A stretch of DNA of 64,000 nucleotides from contig NZ_AP018449.1 in NCBI RefSeq assembly GCF_003966895.1, forward strand, positions 3,117,501 to 3,181,500, read 5' to 3'. Made by a program: the position numbers and the translations under genes. The notes beneath the pieces are model-generated. The model was not told the DNA's origin and made no database searches. It saw nothing but the letters and a program-made list of their open reading frames with translations. The stretch's first letter is position 1; every line of letters begins with the position of its first letter. Source of the stretch: Methylomusa anaerophila (GTDB taxonomy: Bacteria > Bacillota > Negativicutes > Sporomusales > Sporomusaceae). Below, in pieces: positions 25,596 to 33,109 of this stretch.

Positions 25596-26756
25596 ATGAG
25601 AAAGCTGTACATATTGCTGATATTGATTTTTTATTGCAGTGTTGTTCCTTGTGCCGGCAATGAAAGAATAGAATTATATACTTTATCAACAGGTGATCCG
25701 GTTTACCGGCAGAATACCTGCGTCGTCATTGCTTTTAAACAGCCCCGCACGGTTCTTGGCACTTCGGTAATAAACGGAGGATACCGTGAAGACTTAAAAG
25801 CAATATTTAATCATGACATGAAGGACGCCGTTATGAACGCGGATTCCTATCCGGAGTATATGCAGGGAGTGGCAAGGAATTTGGGACTTGACCCTGACAG
25901 GGTGTCCGGCATGGGAACGGGCGCATCCATGGACAATGTCGCCATTCAGTCGGCAAGCTACCAAACACTAACCGTAACCGCCATAGCGACCGGCGGGGTG
26001 GAAGAAAACGGCGGCCGGGTAGGTGATCCGGCTGAGTATTTTAATCCGGGACAAAAAACCCGGCTGCATAAACCGGGTACCATCAACATCATGCTGGTAA
26101 TTGACGCCGATATACCGCCCGGTACATTGGCCAGAGCGCTGGTTACCTGTACCGAAGCCAAAACGGCGGCGCTGCAGGAATTAATGGCCGGCAGCAAGTA
26201 TTCCAGCGGACTGGCGACAGGTTCGGGGACCGACCAAACAATAATAATTGCCAATCCGGGTTCGCCACTATATTTGGAGGATGCCGGCAAACATTCCAAA
26301 TTAGGTGAACTGATCGGCCGCACCGTAAAGCAGGCAGTCAAAGAAGCCTTGTTCCGGCAAACCGGATTATCACCCCAAAAACAGCATAGCGTGCTTAGGC
26401 GCATGAACCGGTTCGGCCTGACGGAAGAAACACTGTATCAGGAATATTTGCAAAAAAATGGCTATCTAGAAAAACAACGGTTTTTAGACTGCTTGCAACA
26501 GTTGGACAAGGACCCCCGGTTGGTGACATATACATCCCTGTATGTTCATTTACTGGATCAGTTTAACTGGCAATTGTTGTCCGGCGACGAAACCGTGGCC
26601 GCCGGTAATGAGTTGCTGCTGCTGTCTGCCGGTAAATTCGGTGTTTTGCCGCGGGCAATCGCCGCCGAGGCGAAACTGGAAAACTGTATTCAGGCATGGT
26701 CCGGCCTGGTTGTCGATATATTAAGAGCAAAACTGGCCGGTTCTCAAGGGGACTGA
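25596..26756 (+). CDS. cbiZ: Exported CbiZ-type cobinamide amidohydrolase
   Basis: 386 residues. From residue about 27 it aligns along its whole length with the CbiZ at 14677-15768 (same SGMGTGASMDNV, GGVEENGGRVGDP, DADIPPGTLARALVT and ATGSGTDQ blocks, same C-terminal extension). It differs by a 25-residue hydrophobic leader, MRKLYILLILIF...VPCAG, a Sec signal peptide; the Cys is preceded by Pro, so a lipobox is unlikely. The domain would thus work in the periplasm or outside, cutting cobinamide-type amides before import. GGTGGGAG precedes ATG 25596. Last gene of the run behind riboswitch 1. Confidence 0.9.
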   Translation: MRKLYILLILIFYCSVVPCAGNERIELYTLSTGDPVYRQNTCVVIAFKQPRTVLGTSVINGGYREDLKAIFNHDMKDAVMNADSYPEYMQGVARNLGLDPDRVSGMGTGASMDNVAIQSASYQTLTVTAIATGGVEENGGRVGDPAEYFNPGQKTRLHKPGTINIMLVIDADIPPGTLARALVTCTEAKTAALQELMAGSKYSSGLATGSGTDQTIIIANPGSPLYLEDAGKHSKLGELIGRTVKQAVKEALFRQTGLSPQKQHSVLRRMNRFGLTEETLYQEYLQKNGYLEKQRFLDCLQQLDKDPRLVTYTSLYVHLLDQFNWQLLSGDETVAAGNELLLLSAGKFGVLPRAIAAEAKLENCIQAWSGLVVDILRAKLAGSQGD

Positions 26757-26827
26757 GGAGTGCTATTGACTATATGACCACTATATGGAGTAATATATAA
26801 AAAGATAATTTTAATGAGGTGAGAATA

Positions 26828-27166
26828 ATGATGAATGAAAAGAAACATCCTGAACATCCTGAATTTCAACTTCCCGATGATCCACATGCGAAGCACCGTT
26901 ATGAAAGTGCAATGAAACACGTTCAATTTGCGAAAGAAGCAGGGAAATCTTCAGAAAAAATTCATGAGATTTTTCGAAAAGTAATGAATTTTGACACTAA
27001 AGACATTGAAAAAATTCCTCAGGATGAAGCACACAAAAAATACCGTTCTGCCGTAATTCATGCCCAGAAAGCAATCGAAAACGGCAAATCTTCCGAAGAA
27101 GCTCATGAAATATTTGCGAATATTGTCTCTGGAAAGACTGAAGGACAGTGTCATCATTGCAAATAG
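26828..27166 (+). CDS. Small two-repeat protein with His-rich N-terminus and C-terminal CHHC
   Basis: 112 residues, family not recognised. It consists of two tandem copies of an about 40-residue helical unit: HAKHRYESAMKHVQFAKEAG then KSSEKIHEIF, and HKKYRSAVIHAQKAIENG then KSSEEAHEIF. The N-terminus is His/Pro-rich (KKHPEHPE) and it ends GQCHHCK, so metal binding is possible. ATG 26828 is chosen by GAGG 8 nt upstream. No signal peptide. It lies between the exported CbiZ and riboswitch 2, about 70 bp after the former, and could be monocistronic. Confidence 0.75.
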   Translation: MMNEKKHPEHPEFQLPDDPHAKHRYESAMKHVQFAKEAGKSSEKIHEIFRKVMNFDTKDIEKIPQDEAHKKYRSAVIHAQKAIENGKSSEEAHEIFANIVSGKTEGQCHHCK

Positions 27167-27207
27167 CTTATTATTAACATGTTTACTTAAACTGCATAGT
27201 GAAAAAA

Positions 27208-27405
27208 GTTAGGTGTCTGAAAGGACTTAATAGGGAAGTCCGGTGCAATGCCGGCGCGGTCCCGCCACTGTAACGGGGAGCAAGCTTAAGATATGCCACT
27301 GAGATCTGCCATCTTGGGAAGGTTTAGGTAAGCCATGATCCGGAGCCAGGAGAACTGCCTAACTGATAATCACCGTTGTACCCACGAGCGATGGGGAGGG
27401 GGATT
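27208..27405 (+). promoter_or_regulatory. Cobalamin riboswitch 2
   Basis: Same core as riboswitch 1: TTAATAGGGAAGTCCGGTG, GCGGTCCCGCCACTGTA, GGTTTAGGTAAG and B12 box GAGCCAGGAGAACTGCC (27343-27359). P1 pairs GTTAGG (27208-27213) with CCTAAC (27358-27363). Controls cbiC and the TonB-dependent receptor behind it through the hairpin at 27471-27502. Confidence 0.95.
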
Positions 27406-27470
27406 ACCGTGAAAGATCTCTTGACTTAGAAGGGCTCTGTGTCAAGGATTTATTCATGCTGAATTTAACT

Positions 27471-27502
27471 CTCCTGGTCTTATGACCAGGAGTTTTCATT
27501 TG
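27471..27502 (+). terminator. Riboswitch 2 expression-platform terminator
   Basis: CTCCTGGTC-TTAT-GACCAGGAG followed by TTTTCATTT, 40 bp before the cbiC ribosome site. Confidence 0.85.
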
Positions 27503-27542
27503 GTATGATACTGTACATAACTATATTTTAAGGAGGCGCATT

Positions 27543-28190
27543 ATGGAATATATCATGGATCCTGGTTTGATTGAAACCCGCAGTATGGAAATTATAGGTT
27601 CCTATTTGGATGAACTGGGACTGGAACTTTCACCGGCGGCTGTTAAGGTGTATTCCCGTATTATTCATGCGGCAGGTGATCCTGATTACGCCAAACACAT
27701 CAGGATTCATCCTGACGCAATCACCGCCGGGTGTGCTGCTTTGGCAGCAGGACGGGATATTTATTGTGATGTGGAAATGGTCCGTACAGGAATTAATAAG
27801 CGGCTTTCATCCTATGGCGGTAAGGTGTACTGTTTAATTGGCAGCGAAGAAACCGCTCGGCTTGCCAAAAGCGTCATTACCCGGGCGATGTCCGCCGCCA
27901 TTAGGCAGTTTGGCGGGCAATTAGACGGTGTTATTGTTGCCATTGGCAATGCGCCGGCCGCGTTGTTTGAACTTTCAACCCTAATGGAACGAACCGGTAT
28001 CCGGCCGGCGCTGGTAATCGGCGTGCCTGCCGGCTTTGTCGGGGCGGCAGAATCAAAAGCTTTGCTGCACGCAGCTTCGCCTGTGCCTTATATTACTGTT
28101 TTAGGTAACAAGGGAGGCAGCCCTATTGCCGTAGCAGCCTTGGACGCCCTTTGGTACATGACAGAAACAGTATCCAATAATGTTATATAG
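27543..28190 (+). CDS. cbiC: Cobalt-precorrin-8 methylmutase (CbiC/CobH family)
   Basis: 215 residues, full length. Family landmarks: the catalytic His in RIIHAAGDPDYA, DVEMVRTGINKR, GVIVAIGNAPAALFEL and IGVPAGFVGAAESK. CbiC moves the C-11 methyl group to C-12 of the corrin ring in anaerobic B12 synthesis. AAGGAGG lies 6 nt before ATG 27543. It stands alone behind a riboswitch next to a receptor gene instead of inside a cbi operon, so it may be an isolated pathway gene or be used for corrinoid binding or modification in salvage. Confidence 0.92.
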   Translation: MEYIMDPGLIETRSMEIIGSYLDELGLELSPAAVKVYSRIIHAAGDPDYAKHIRIHPDAITAGCAALAAGRDIYCDVEMVRTGINKRLSSYGGKVYCLIGSEETARLAKSVITRAMSAAIRQFGGQLDGVIVAIGNAPAALFELSTLMERTGIRPALVIGVPAGFVGAAESKALLHAASPVPYITVLGNKGGSPIAVAALDALWYMTETVSNNVI

Positions 28191-28200
28191 GAGAAAACGC

Positions 28201-28424
28201 ATGATGAATGACGCTTGGGCGAGGGACTCAAGGTGCTGGTTGTGCAATTCATAAAGGGCAATCGGAAGAATATTATGAACAGTATAAAAAATAAAAACTG
28301 TATAAAAAATCCATCATTCTGGCGCTGGCTTTGGGGACGAGCGTCACTGTAAGCGTGTTCTCGGTGTGGCCCAGGCAGCGTAGCCGCAGTTGTTCAGCCA
28401 GGAATACAAGAAGGTTATTGAGAC
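28201..28424 (+). pseudogene. Degenerate remnants: corrinoid adenosyltransferase fragment and a signal-peptide fragment
   Basis: Behind a ribosome site (TAGGAGAAAACGC) ATG 28201 opens only 17 codons. In another frame 28218-28260 reads GEGLKVLVVQFIKGN, the conserved stretch of BtuR/CobA ATP:corrinoid adenosyltransferases. The rest of that protein is missing. About 28300-28370 reads KKSIILALALGTSVTVSVFSV, an exported-protein signal sequence, then a frameshift. Two genes therefore appear collapsed by deletions between cbiC and the receptor. Confidence 0.6.
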
Positions 28425-28454
28425 TTGATATTATACTTTGAAAGGGAGATAAAA

Positions 28455-30446
28455 ATGGCGTTTAGAACCAAGATTATTAAAAAAATAAAAAACATTAAAA
28501 ATATTAATAAGAAGGCAATAATCCCAATCGCTGCGCTTACTTCGTGCACAATGGCCATTGCCGGCATGACTATCAGCAATGCCGCAGCGCCGGAAGAGGA
28601 ACAGGAGTTTAACTTTGAACAGGTAATGGTAACTGCCCAACGATATCAGAAGAGCGATATCGATACCCCGGCTTCGACCAGTGTCTATACATATGAAGAT
28701 CTTAAGTCAACAGGGGCCCGGAATGTGGCGGAAGCGTTAAAACAAGCGGCAGGACTTACATATTCTTCTTTTGGCCCCAGCGGGGCCTCTATGACTACCA
28801 TGACGACCAAGATAATAATACGGGGTGTTTCAACAGGCACCCTTGTTCTTGTCAATGGCACACCGCTTAATCTGCGTGGGTTGTATAATCTGGAAGACAT
28901 ACCTGTCGAGAACATCGAAAGGATTGAAATTGTCAAAGGCGGCGGTTCAGTACTATACGGCAGCGAGGCTACCGGCGGGGTCATCAACATTATTACCAAG
29001 AAAAACCTGCAAAACTCTGTGAAAATTTCCGGCGGCAATTATGGGCAGCAAGACCATAGTTTTACTCTTCAGGCAGGAAAGCTGGGATTAAATTATAATT
29101 TTGAAAAATGGGGCGACTTGGGAAATATTTCTAAATCAATAGCAAACGGCAAAGAGATGAACATGTTTTTTCCCGGGCTGGAGCGCAATAATCAGACGCT
29201 TTCTTACCAGTTTAGTAAAGCCGTATCGTTGCTATACAGCCATAATAGCTCAGAGTCGCTTTACGACTATAAGTTCGGGACAGGCTATGCTGCGAATCTG
29301 ATTGGCAAGACAAGATACAGCAGGGTATATACGGATGAAAAGGATTTTGTCCAGCTGCAGTATGACCAGGATCATATAAAGGGATCGCTGTATTATAACT
29401 ATAAAACGATGAACACCTTAGGGACAGACTACTATTCTTCATCAGGCTCCGCCGCCGGGTATCCTAAAAAAACAAGTGAAACAAGCAGAAGCAGCACTTA
29501 CGGCTTTGATCTTCAAAAAGACTGGATGATTCATGCCAATAAATTATTGCTGGGTGTTACTTACCAAAATGAGTATTATGACCCTAATATCAGCAATACC
29601 CTGGATTATCAGCGGGACAACTATTCGGTATACGGACAGTGGGAACAGCCTGCAGGCAAGGCTGATACAATAATCCTGAGCGGGAGGGAAACCTGGACGG
29701 CAAACGCGCCTAACGGGAGAAATTATGATAATTTTAGCGGGCAGGCTCAATTTCTTCACAAGCTGAATGATAACGAATCTATTTATACCAGTGTCGGACA
29801 GTCTTTCGTAATGCCGACCTTTGCCCAAATGTACAGCAGCAACGATGACCGGCGGCTTGGCAACCCTAATCTAAAGCCTCAGACCGGCCTGCATTACGAA
29901 GCGGGCTGGAAAAGAAACAGCGGCAATCATAACTGGCGATTGGCAGTTTTTAGTTTTACAATCAAAGACAATATTTCTTCCACTTATAATCAGGCAGACG
30001 GCACCTATTCCTATAAGAATGAAGATATGAAAAATACCGGTGTGGAGTTGACTTGCCAGGTTGACGGGCCTAAGGATTGGACATTCAACTGGGGCGTCAC
30101 TTATGGCGATGCTTTAACGAAAAGCACGGATAAGCCTTACTGGGATCGCAACTTTGGGCGCTGGCAGGTGAATGGCGGCGCAACTTATCAACATGACCGC
30201 TGGAAGGTTACACTCACCGGCAATTATCTGGCTGATCGGGTCATGACGCCAAGTACTGCAAAATCATATGATGTCAAGCCATATTTACTAACCAGTTTGA
30301 GTGTGAATTATACCCTCGGCAAGCAGCAGGAAATTATCCTTACAGCTCAGAATGTATTGAACCGGAAAGACATAATTTCCCATTCTACTTCGGAATATTA
30401 CTATACTCCCTTTAATTTCAGCTTAGGTTATAAAAGTAAATTTTAA
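28455..30446 (+). CDS. TonB-dependent outer-membrane receptor, probably for corrinoids (BtuB-like)
   Basis: 663 residues. Lys-rich signal peptide (cleavage near 44, NAAA), TonB box EQVMVTA about residues 56-62, plug domain (DTPASTSVYTYEDL, IIIRGVS, VKGGGSVLYGSEATGGVINIIT) to about 180, then a 22-strand-type beta barrel ending in an aromatic C-terminus FSLGYKSKF. ATG 28455 is chosen by AAAGGGAG 6 nt upstream. Location behind cobalamin riboswitch 2 and cbiC indicates corrinoid uptake, powered by TonB/ExbBD of the first operon. Proof of an outer membrane. Confidence 0.92.
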   Translation: MAFRTKIIKKIKNIKNINKKAIIPIAALTSCTMAIAGMTISNAAAPEEEQEFNFEQVMVTAQRYQKSDIDTPASTSVYTYEDLKSTGARNVAEALKQAAGLTYSSFGPSGASMTTMTTKIIIRGVSTGTLVLVNGTPLNLRGLYNLEDIPVENIERIEIVKGGGSVLYGSEATGGVINIITKKNLQNSVKISGGNYGQQDHSFTLQAGKLGLNYNFEKWGDLGNISKSIANGKEMNMFFPGLERNNQTLSYQFSKAVSLLYSHNSSESLYDYKFGTGYAANLIGKTRYSRVYTDEKDFVQLQYDQDHIKGSLYYNYKTMNTLGTDYYSSSGSAAGYPKKTSETSRSSTYGFDLQKDWMIHANKLLLGVTYQNEYYDPNISNTLDYQRDNYSVYGQWEQPAGKADTIILSGRETWTANAPNGRNYDNFSGQAQFLHKLNDNESIYTSVGQSFVMPTFAQMYSSNDDRRLGNPNLKPQTGLHYEAGWKRNSGNHNWRLAVFSFTIKDNISSTYNQADGTYSYKNEDMKNTGVELTCQVDGPKDWTFNWGVTYGDALTKSTDKPYWDRNFGRWQVNGGATYQHDRWKVTLTGNYLADRVMTPSTAKSYDVKPYLLTSLSVNYTLGKQQEIILTAQNVLNRKDIISHSTSEYYYTPFNFSLGYKSKF

Positions 30447-30505
30447 AAGGCGAGTAATAATCAGCAACAACCGGACATTCAGTATCAATTCTAAGGAGAT
30501 TTAAG

Positions 30506-31282
30506 ATGAGAGTCGCTTTTTTACATTTGGATTTAAGCGGGGGACCGGAAGCCCGCAATTTGGAACTGCTGCATCAGGCCATTGATTTGGCGGCTCAGCA
30601 GGGAGCGAAATGGGTCGTTACTCCGGAAACAGCGGTACAGGGATATTTCTTTAAACTTAAGGCTGAGGCGGCCCGGGAGCCATTAAACATACCTGTGCAG
30701 CCTTGTCCCGGTCTGGATGGCATCCGTTGCCTGGCCGCAAAGCGCGGCCTTACCGTATTCTTAGGCTGCGCCGAACAGGATGAAGCCACCGGCAACTATT
30801 TCAATAGTTGCCTGGTGATCGGCCCAGGCGGGGAAATACTTGGCAGACACCGTAAACTTCGGGCGCATGGGACAGGCGCCGAAGGCTGGGCGGCCAGGGG
30901 CAAGCAACTGGAACCCGTTGATTGCCGGGAAATGAAAGCCGGAGTTTTGGTGTGCGCCGATCTTTGGTACCCTGAACACGCCCAGGTGTTGCAAGCCAAA
31001 GGTGCCCGGGTTATCGTAGCCTTGGCTGCCTGGCCGCCGGGAAAATGCGGCCCGGGGGACAGTTGGGAACAGGCATCCGCAGCCAGCGGTCTGCCGGTAT
31101 GGGTGTGCAATCAGACCGGCAACGGTGAACATCTGGATTTTAGCCAGGCAACAAGCGCTGTGGCGGCAGAAGGAAGATTGCAATTAACCTACAAAGGCCT
31201 GGCGCCGGCCGTGCTGCTGTTTGACTGGGATGAGAGCGAACAGCGCTTGTTGTCGTCTGAGTTTACCGTAGTAAAACTATAA
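30506..31282 (+). CDS. Nitrilase-superfamily carbon-nitrogen hydrolase
   Basis: 258 residues with the Glu-Lys-Cys triad: Glu41 in VTPETAVQGY, Lys in GRHRKLRAHG, Cys in VLVCADLWYP. No signal peptide, so cytoplasmic. The superfamily hydrolyses amides or nitriles; the substrate cannot be predicted from motifs. AAGGAG lies 7 nt before ATG 30506, 59 bp after the receptor, so it is probably co-transcribed behind riboswitch 2. In this context an amide of a corrinoid side chain is a tempting but untested substrate. Confidence 0.87.
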   Translation: MRVAFLHLDLSGGPEARNLELLHQAIDLAAQQGAKWVVTPETAVQGYFFKLKAEAAREPLNIPVQPCPGLDGIRCLAAKRGLTVFLGCAEQDEATGNYFNSCLVIGPGGEILGRHRKLRAHGTGAEGWAARGKQLEPVDCREMKAGVLVCADLWYPEHAQVLQAKGARVIVALAAWPPGKCGPGDSWEQASAASGLPVWVCNQTGNGEHLDFSQATSAVAAEGRLQLTYKGLAPAVLLFDWDESEQRLLSSEFTVVKL

Positions 31283-31413
31283 TAAAGAAACTAAAAGGAT
31301 GCGGTTTTTTCTTCCATTAGGCAAAAAATCAGCCGGGTCGCATAAAATATAATAGTTACCTGTTGGTGAGAATGACTTTCACTGTGTTGCGAAATGAAGC
31401 CGGAGGTGAACTT

Positions 31414-31842
31414 ATGCTGTCACCCAGTCTGGAAGATTATTTAGAGGAAATCTACAGATTCTCAGTCAGCAATGATATAGTGCGAGTTACCGACATCAGC
31501 CAGAAATTGAATGTTAAGCTTCCTTCAGTAACCAAGGCGCTGGGAAAACTCCGCGCGGGAGGTTATATTACCTACCAGAAATACGGCATGATGGGGCTGA
31601 CTGACAAAGGCCGGCAGATGGGTTGTTACCTCGTGGAAAGAAACACACTCCTGCAGGATTTTCTCAGGACAATCTGTGCCGACTGCGATGTTGCCGCTGA
31701 AGCCGAAGCAATGGAACATTACCTGTCAAAATCAACCATATCTTCAATAAAGCGTTTGATGGGATTTATGAAAGAGAACACGGAAGTCTATCAGCGGTTT
31801 GTGGAGTATGTGCAAACAACTGCCTATAGACACAAAGGATAA
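31414..31842 (+). CDS. MntR/DtxR-family metal-dependent regulator with one altered metal ligand
   Basis: 142 residues, the same length as Bacillus MntR. N-terminal winged helix (PSLEDYLEEIY, VTDISQKLNVKLPSVTKALGKL) and a dimerisation domain. Compared from memory with MntR, ligands Asp8, Glu11, and the Glu98/Glu101/His102 cluster are kept, but position 77, His in MntR, is Asn (VERNTLLQDF). Two Cys (88, 91) lie close by. Metal choice could therefore differ (Fe, Mn, Co). The frame is open 17 codons upstream; GGAGG before ATG 31414 decides the start. A candidate regulator of the feoA operators. Confidence 0.85.
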   Translation: MLSPSLEDYLEEIYRFSVSNDIVRVTDISQKLNVKLPSVTKALGKLRAGGYITYQKYGMMGLTDKGRQMGCYLVERNTLLQDFLRTICADCDVAAEAEAMEHYLSKSTISSIKRLMGFMKENTEVYQRFVEYVQTTAYRHKG

Positions 31843-32062
31843 AGATAAACGTAACTATAGTGTATACTGCACGTTTTTGCCGTATGTTGGTATCCTATCA
31901 ACAAACTATACATAATGAAGAAAGAAGAGACATTGAGACAGCCAACAGCATCCTTTGTCCGCTATGGCCTCAATACGCCGGATGCGAAATAAAACAAAAC
32001 TATTTATAATAAGAAGTGGATAGTTACTATCCAAAAACAAAGTTACATAAGGAGGAGAACGA

Positions 32063-32743
32063 TTGAAGAATTTCAAAAGACTCGTCGCCATCACTTTAGC
32101 TGCTTTGTTTTTAGGAACATTCGCAGTACCTCCGGCTAATGCTGCCACTTATTATTATTTTTCTCGTTCTGTCCCGATCGGCACAACTGTAAAGGCTTCG
32201 GATTGCCCAACTGCAAAGACTCCGGCTGGTTCAACCGTAAAGACTCCCACTGGTCCGACTGTAAAGACTCCGACCGGTCCAATTGTACGGACTCCCGGAA
32301 CCACTAAGCCCGCCACTCCGGCTTCTCCGGCTCCGGCTACCGGTAATGTATCCGCTCCGCTCTCCGCAGATGAACAAACAATGGTCAATTTGGTTAACAG
32401 AGAACGGACTAGCCGCGGCTTAGCACCACTGCAAGTGGATATGCGGCTGGTAAAAGTAGCCCGCATGAAGAGCCTTGATATGATTAAAAACAACTACTTC
32501 TCCCATCAGTCGCCTACGTACGGCTCTCCCTTTGACCTGATGAGGTCCCAGGGGATTACATATCGGGCTGCTGGAGAAAATTTGGCAGGAGCGAGCTCGG
32601 TTACACAGGCTCATACCAATCTCATGAACTCCTCCGGACACCGGGCTAACATTCTGAACGCCAATTACAACCGTATCGGCATCGGCATCGTCAAAGGCGG
32701 TCCGTACGGAATGATGATTAGCCAGGAGTTTATTGGAATCTAA
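32063..32743 (+). CDS. Secreted CAP-domain (SCP/PR1, YkwD-like) protein
   Basis: 226 residues. Signal peptide to about residue 27 (PANAA), a Thr/Pro linker with repeats of the type TVKTPTGP (about 55-90), then the CAP domain: NLVNRERTSRGLAPLQ, a Zn-type His in FSHQSP, GENLAGA and SSGHRANILN. Such proteins occur on spores and cell envelopes; the biochemical role is unsettled. Start is TTG 32063, 8 nt behind AAGGAGGA. Single gene with a terminator directly behind it. Confidence 0.9.
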   Translation: MKNFKRLVAITLAALFLGTFAVPPANAATYYYFSRSVPIGTTVKASDCPTAKTPAGSTVKTPTGPTVKTPTGPIVRTPGTTKPATPASPAPATGNVSAPLSADEQTMVNLVNRERTSRGLAPLQVDMRLVKVARMKSLDMIKNNYFSHQSPTYGSPFDLMRSQGITYRAAGENLAGASSVTQAHTNLMNSSGHRANILNANYNRIGIGIVKGGPYGMMISQEFIGI

Positions 32744-32757
32744 TTGCATACGTTAAC

Positions 32758-32795
32758 AAAGGCTGCAGATTAACAACATGTTAACTGCAGCCTTT
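32758..32795 (+). terminator. Terminator after the CAP-domain gene
   Basis: AAAGGCTGCAG/CTGCAGCCTTT stem with an inner TTAACA/TGTTAA stem, followed by a T-rich stretch. Confidence 0.75.
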
Positions 32796-32866
32796 GTTTA
32801 TTATTTAACGCTTTTAACAAGTGCTGCATATCATGGAGCATGTGAAACAGCTCCGGAGGTGGCACG

Positions 32867-33109
32867 ATGAAAATATGTGTGATTGGGACAGGGTATGTCG
32901 GCGATAACATGCTGGAAGCAGCCAGAGGGGTTGACGCTCTCCTCCTGGTTACTGAGTGGTGTCAGTTTTGCCAAGTGGATTTCGATCAAATTAAGCACCT
33001 GATGCACAGGCCAATAGTTTTTGACGGCAGAAACCAGTACGATCCCCAACGGATGCTCCGCCTTGGTTTTGAATACTACTGCAGCGGGAGGGGTTTAAGT
33101 GTCTGCTGA
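32867..33109 (+). pseudogene. Internally deleted UDP-glucose 6-dehydrogenase
   Basis: 80 residues only. The first 12, MKICVIGTGYVG, are the N-terminal Rossmann start of UDP-glucose dehydrogenase; from residue about 18 the sequence is the extreme C-terminal domain (GVDALLLVTEW, MHRPIVFDGRNQYDP). About 350 residues, including the catalytic Cys, are missing in frame. A good ribosome site (GGAGG) and the open frame remain, so a short product could be made but cannot be an enzyme. The stop overlaps the next gene by 11 bp, as in an intact ugd-uxs pair. Confidence 0.8.

Noticed and set aside
27174..27202. TTAACA-N17-TAGTGA as promoter of riboswitch 2
   Set aside because: The -10 match is too poor to call; the promoter for this unit was not identified with confidence.
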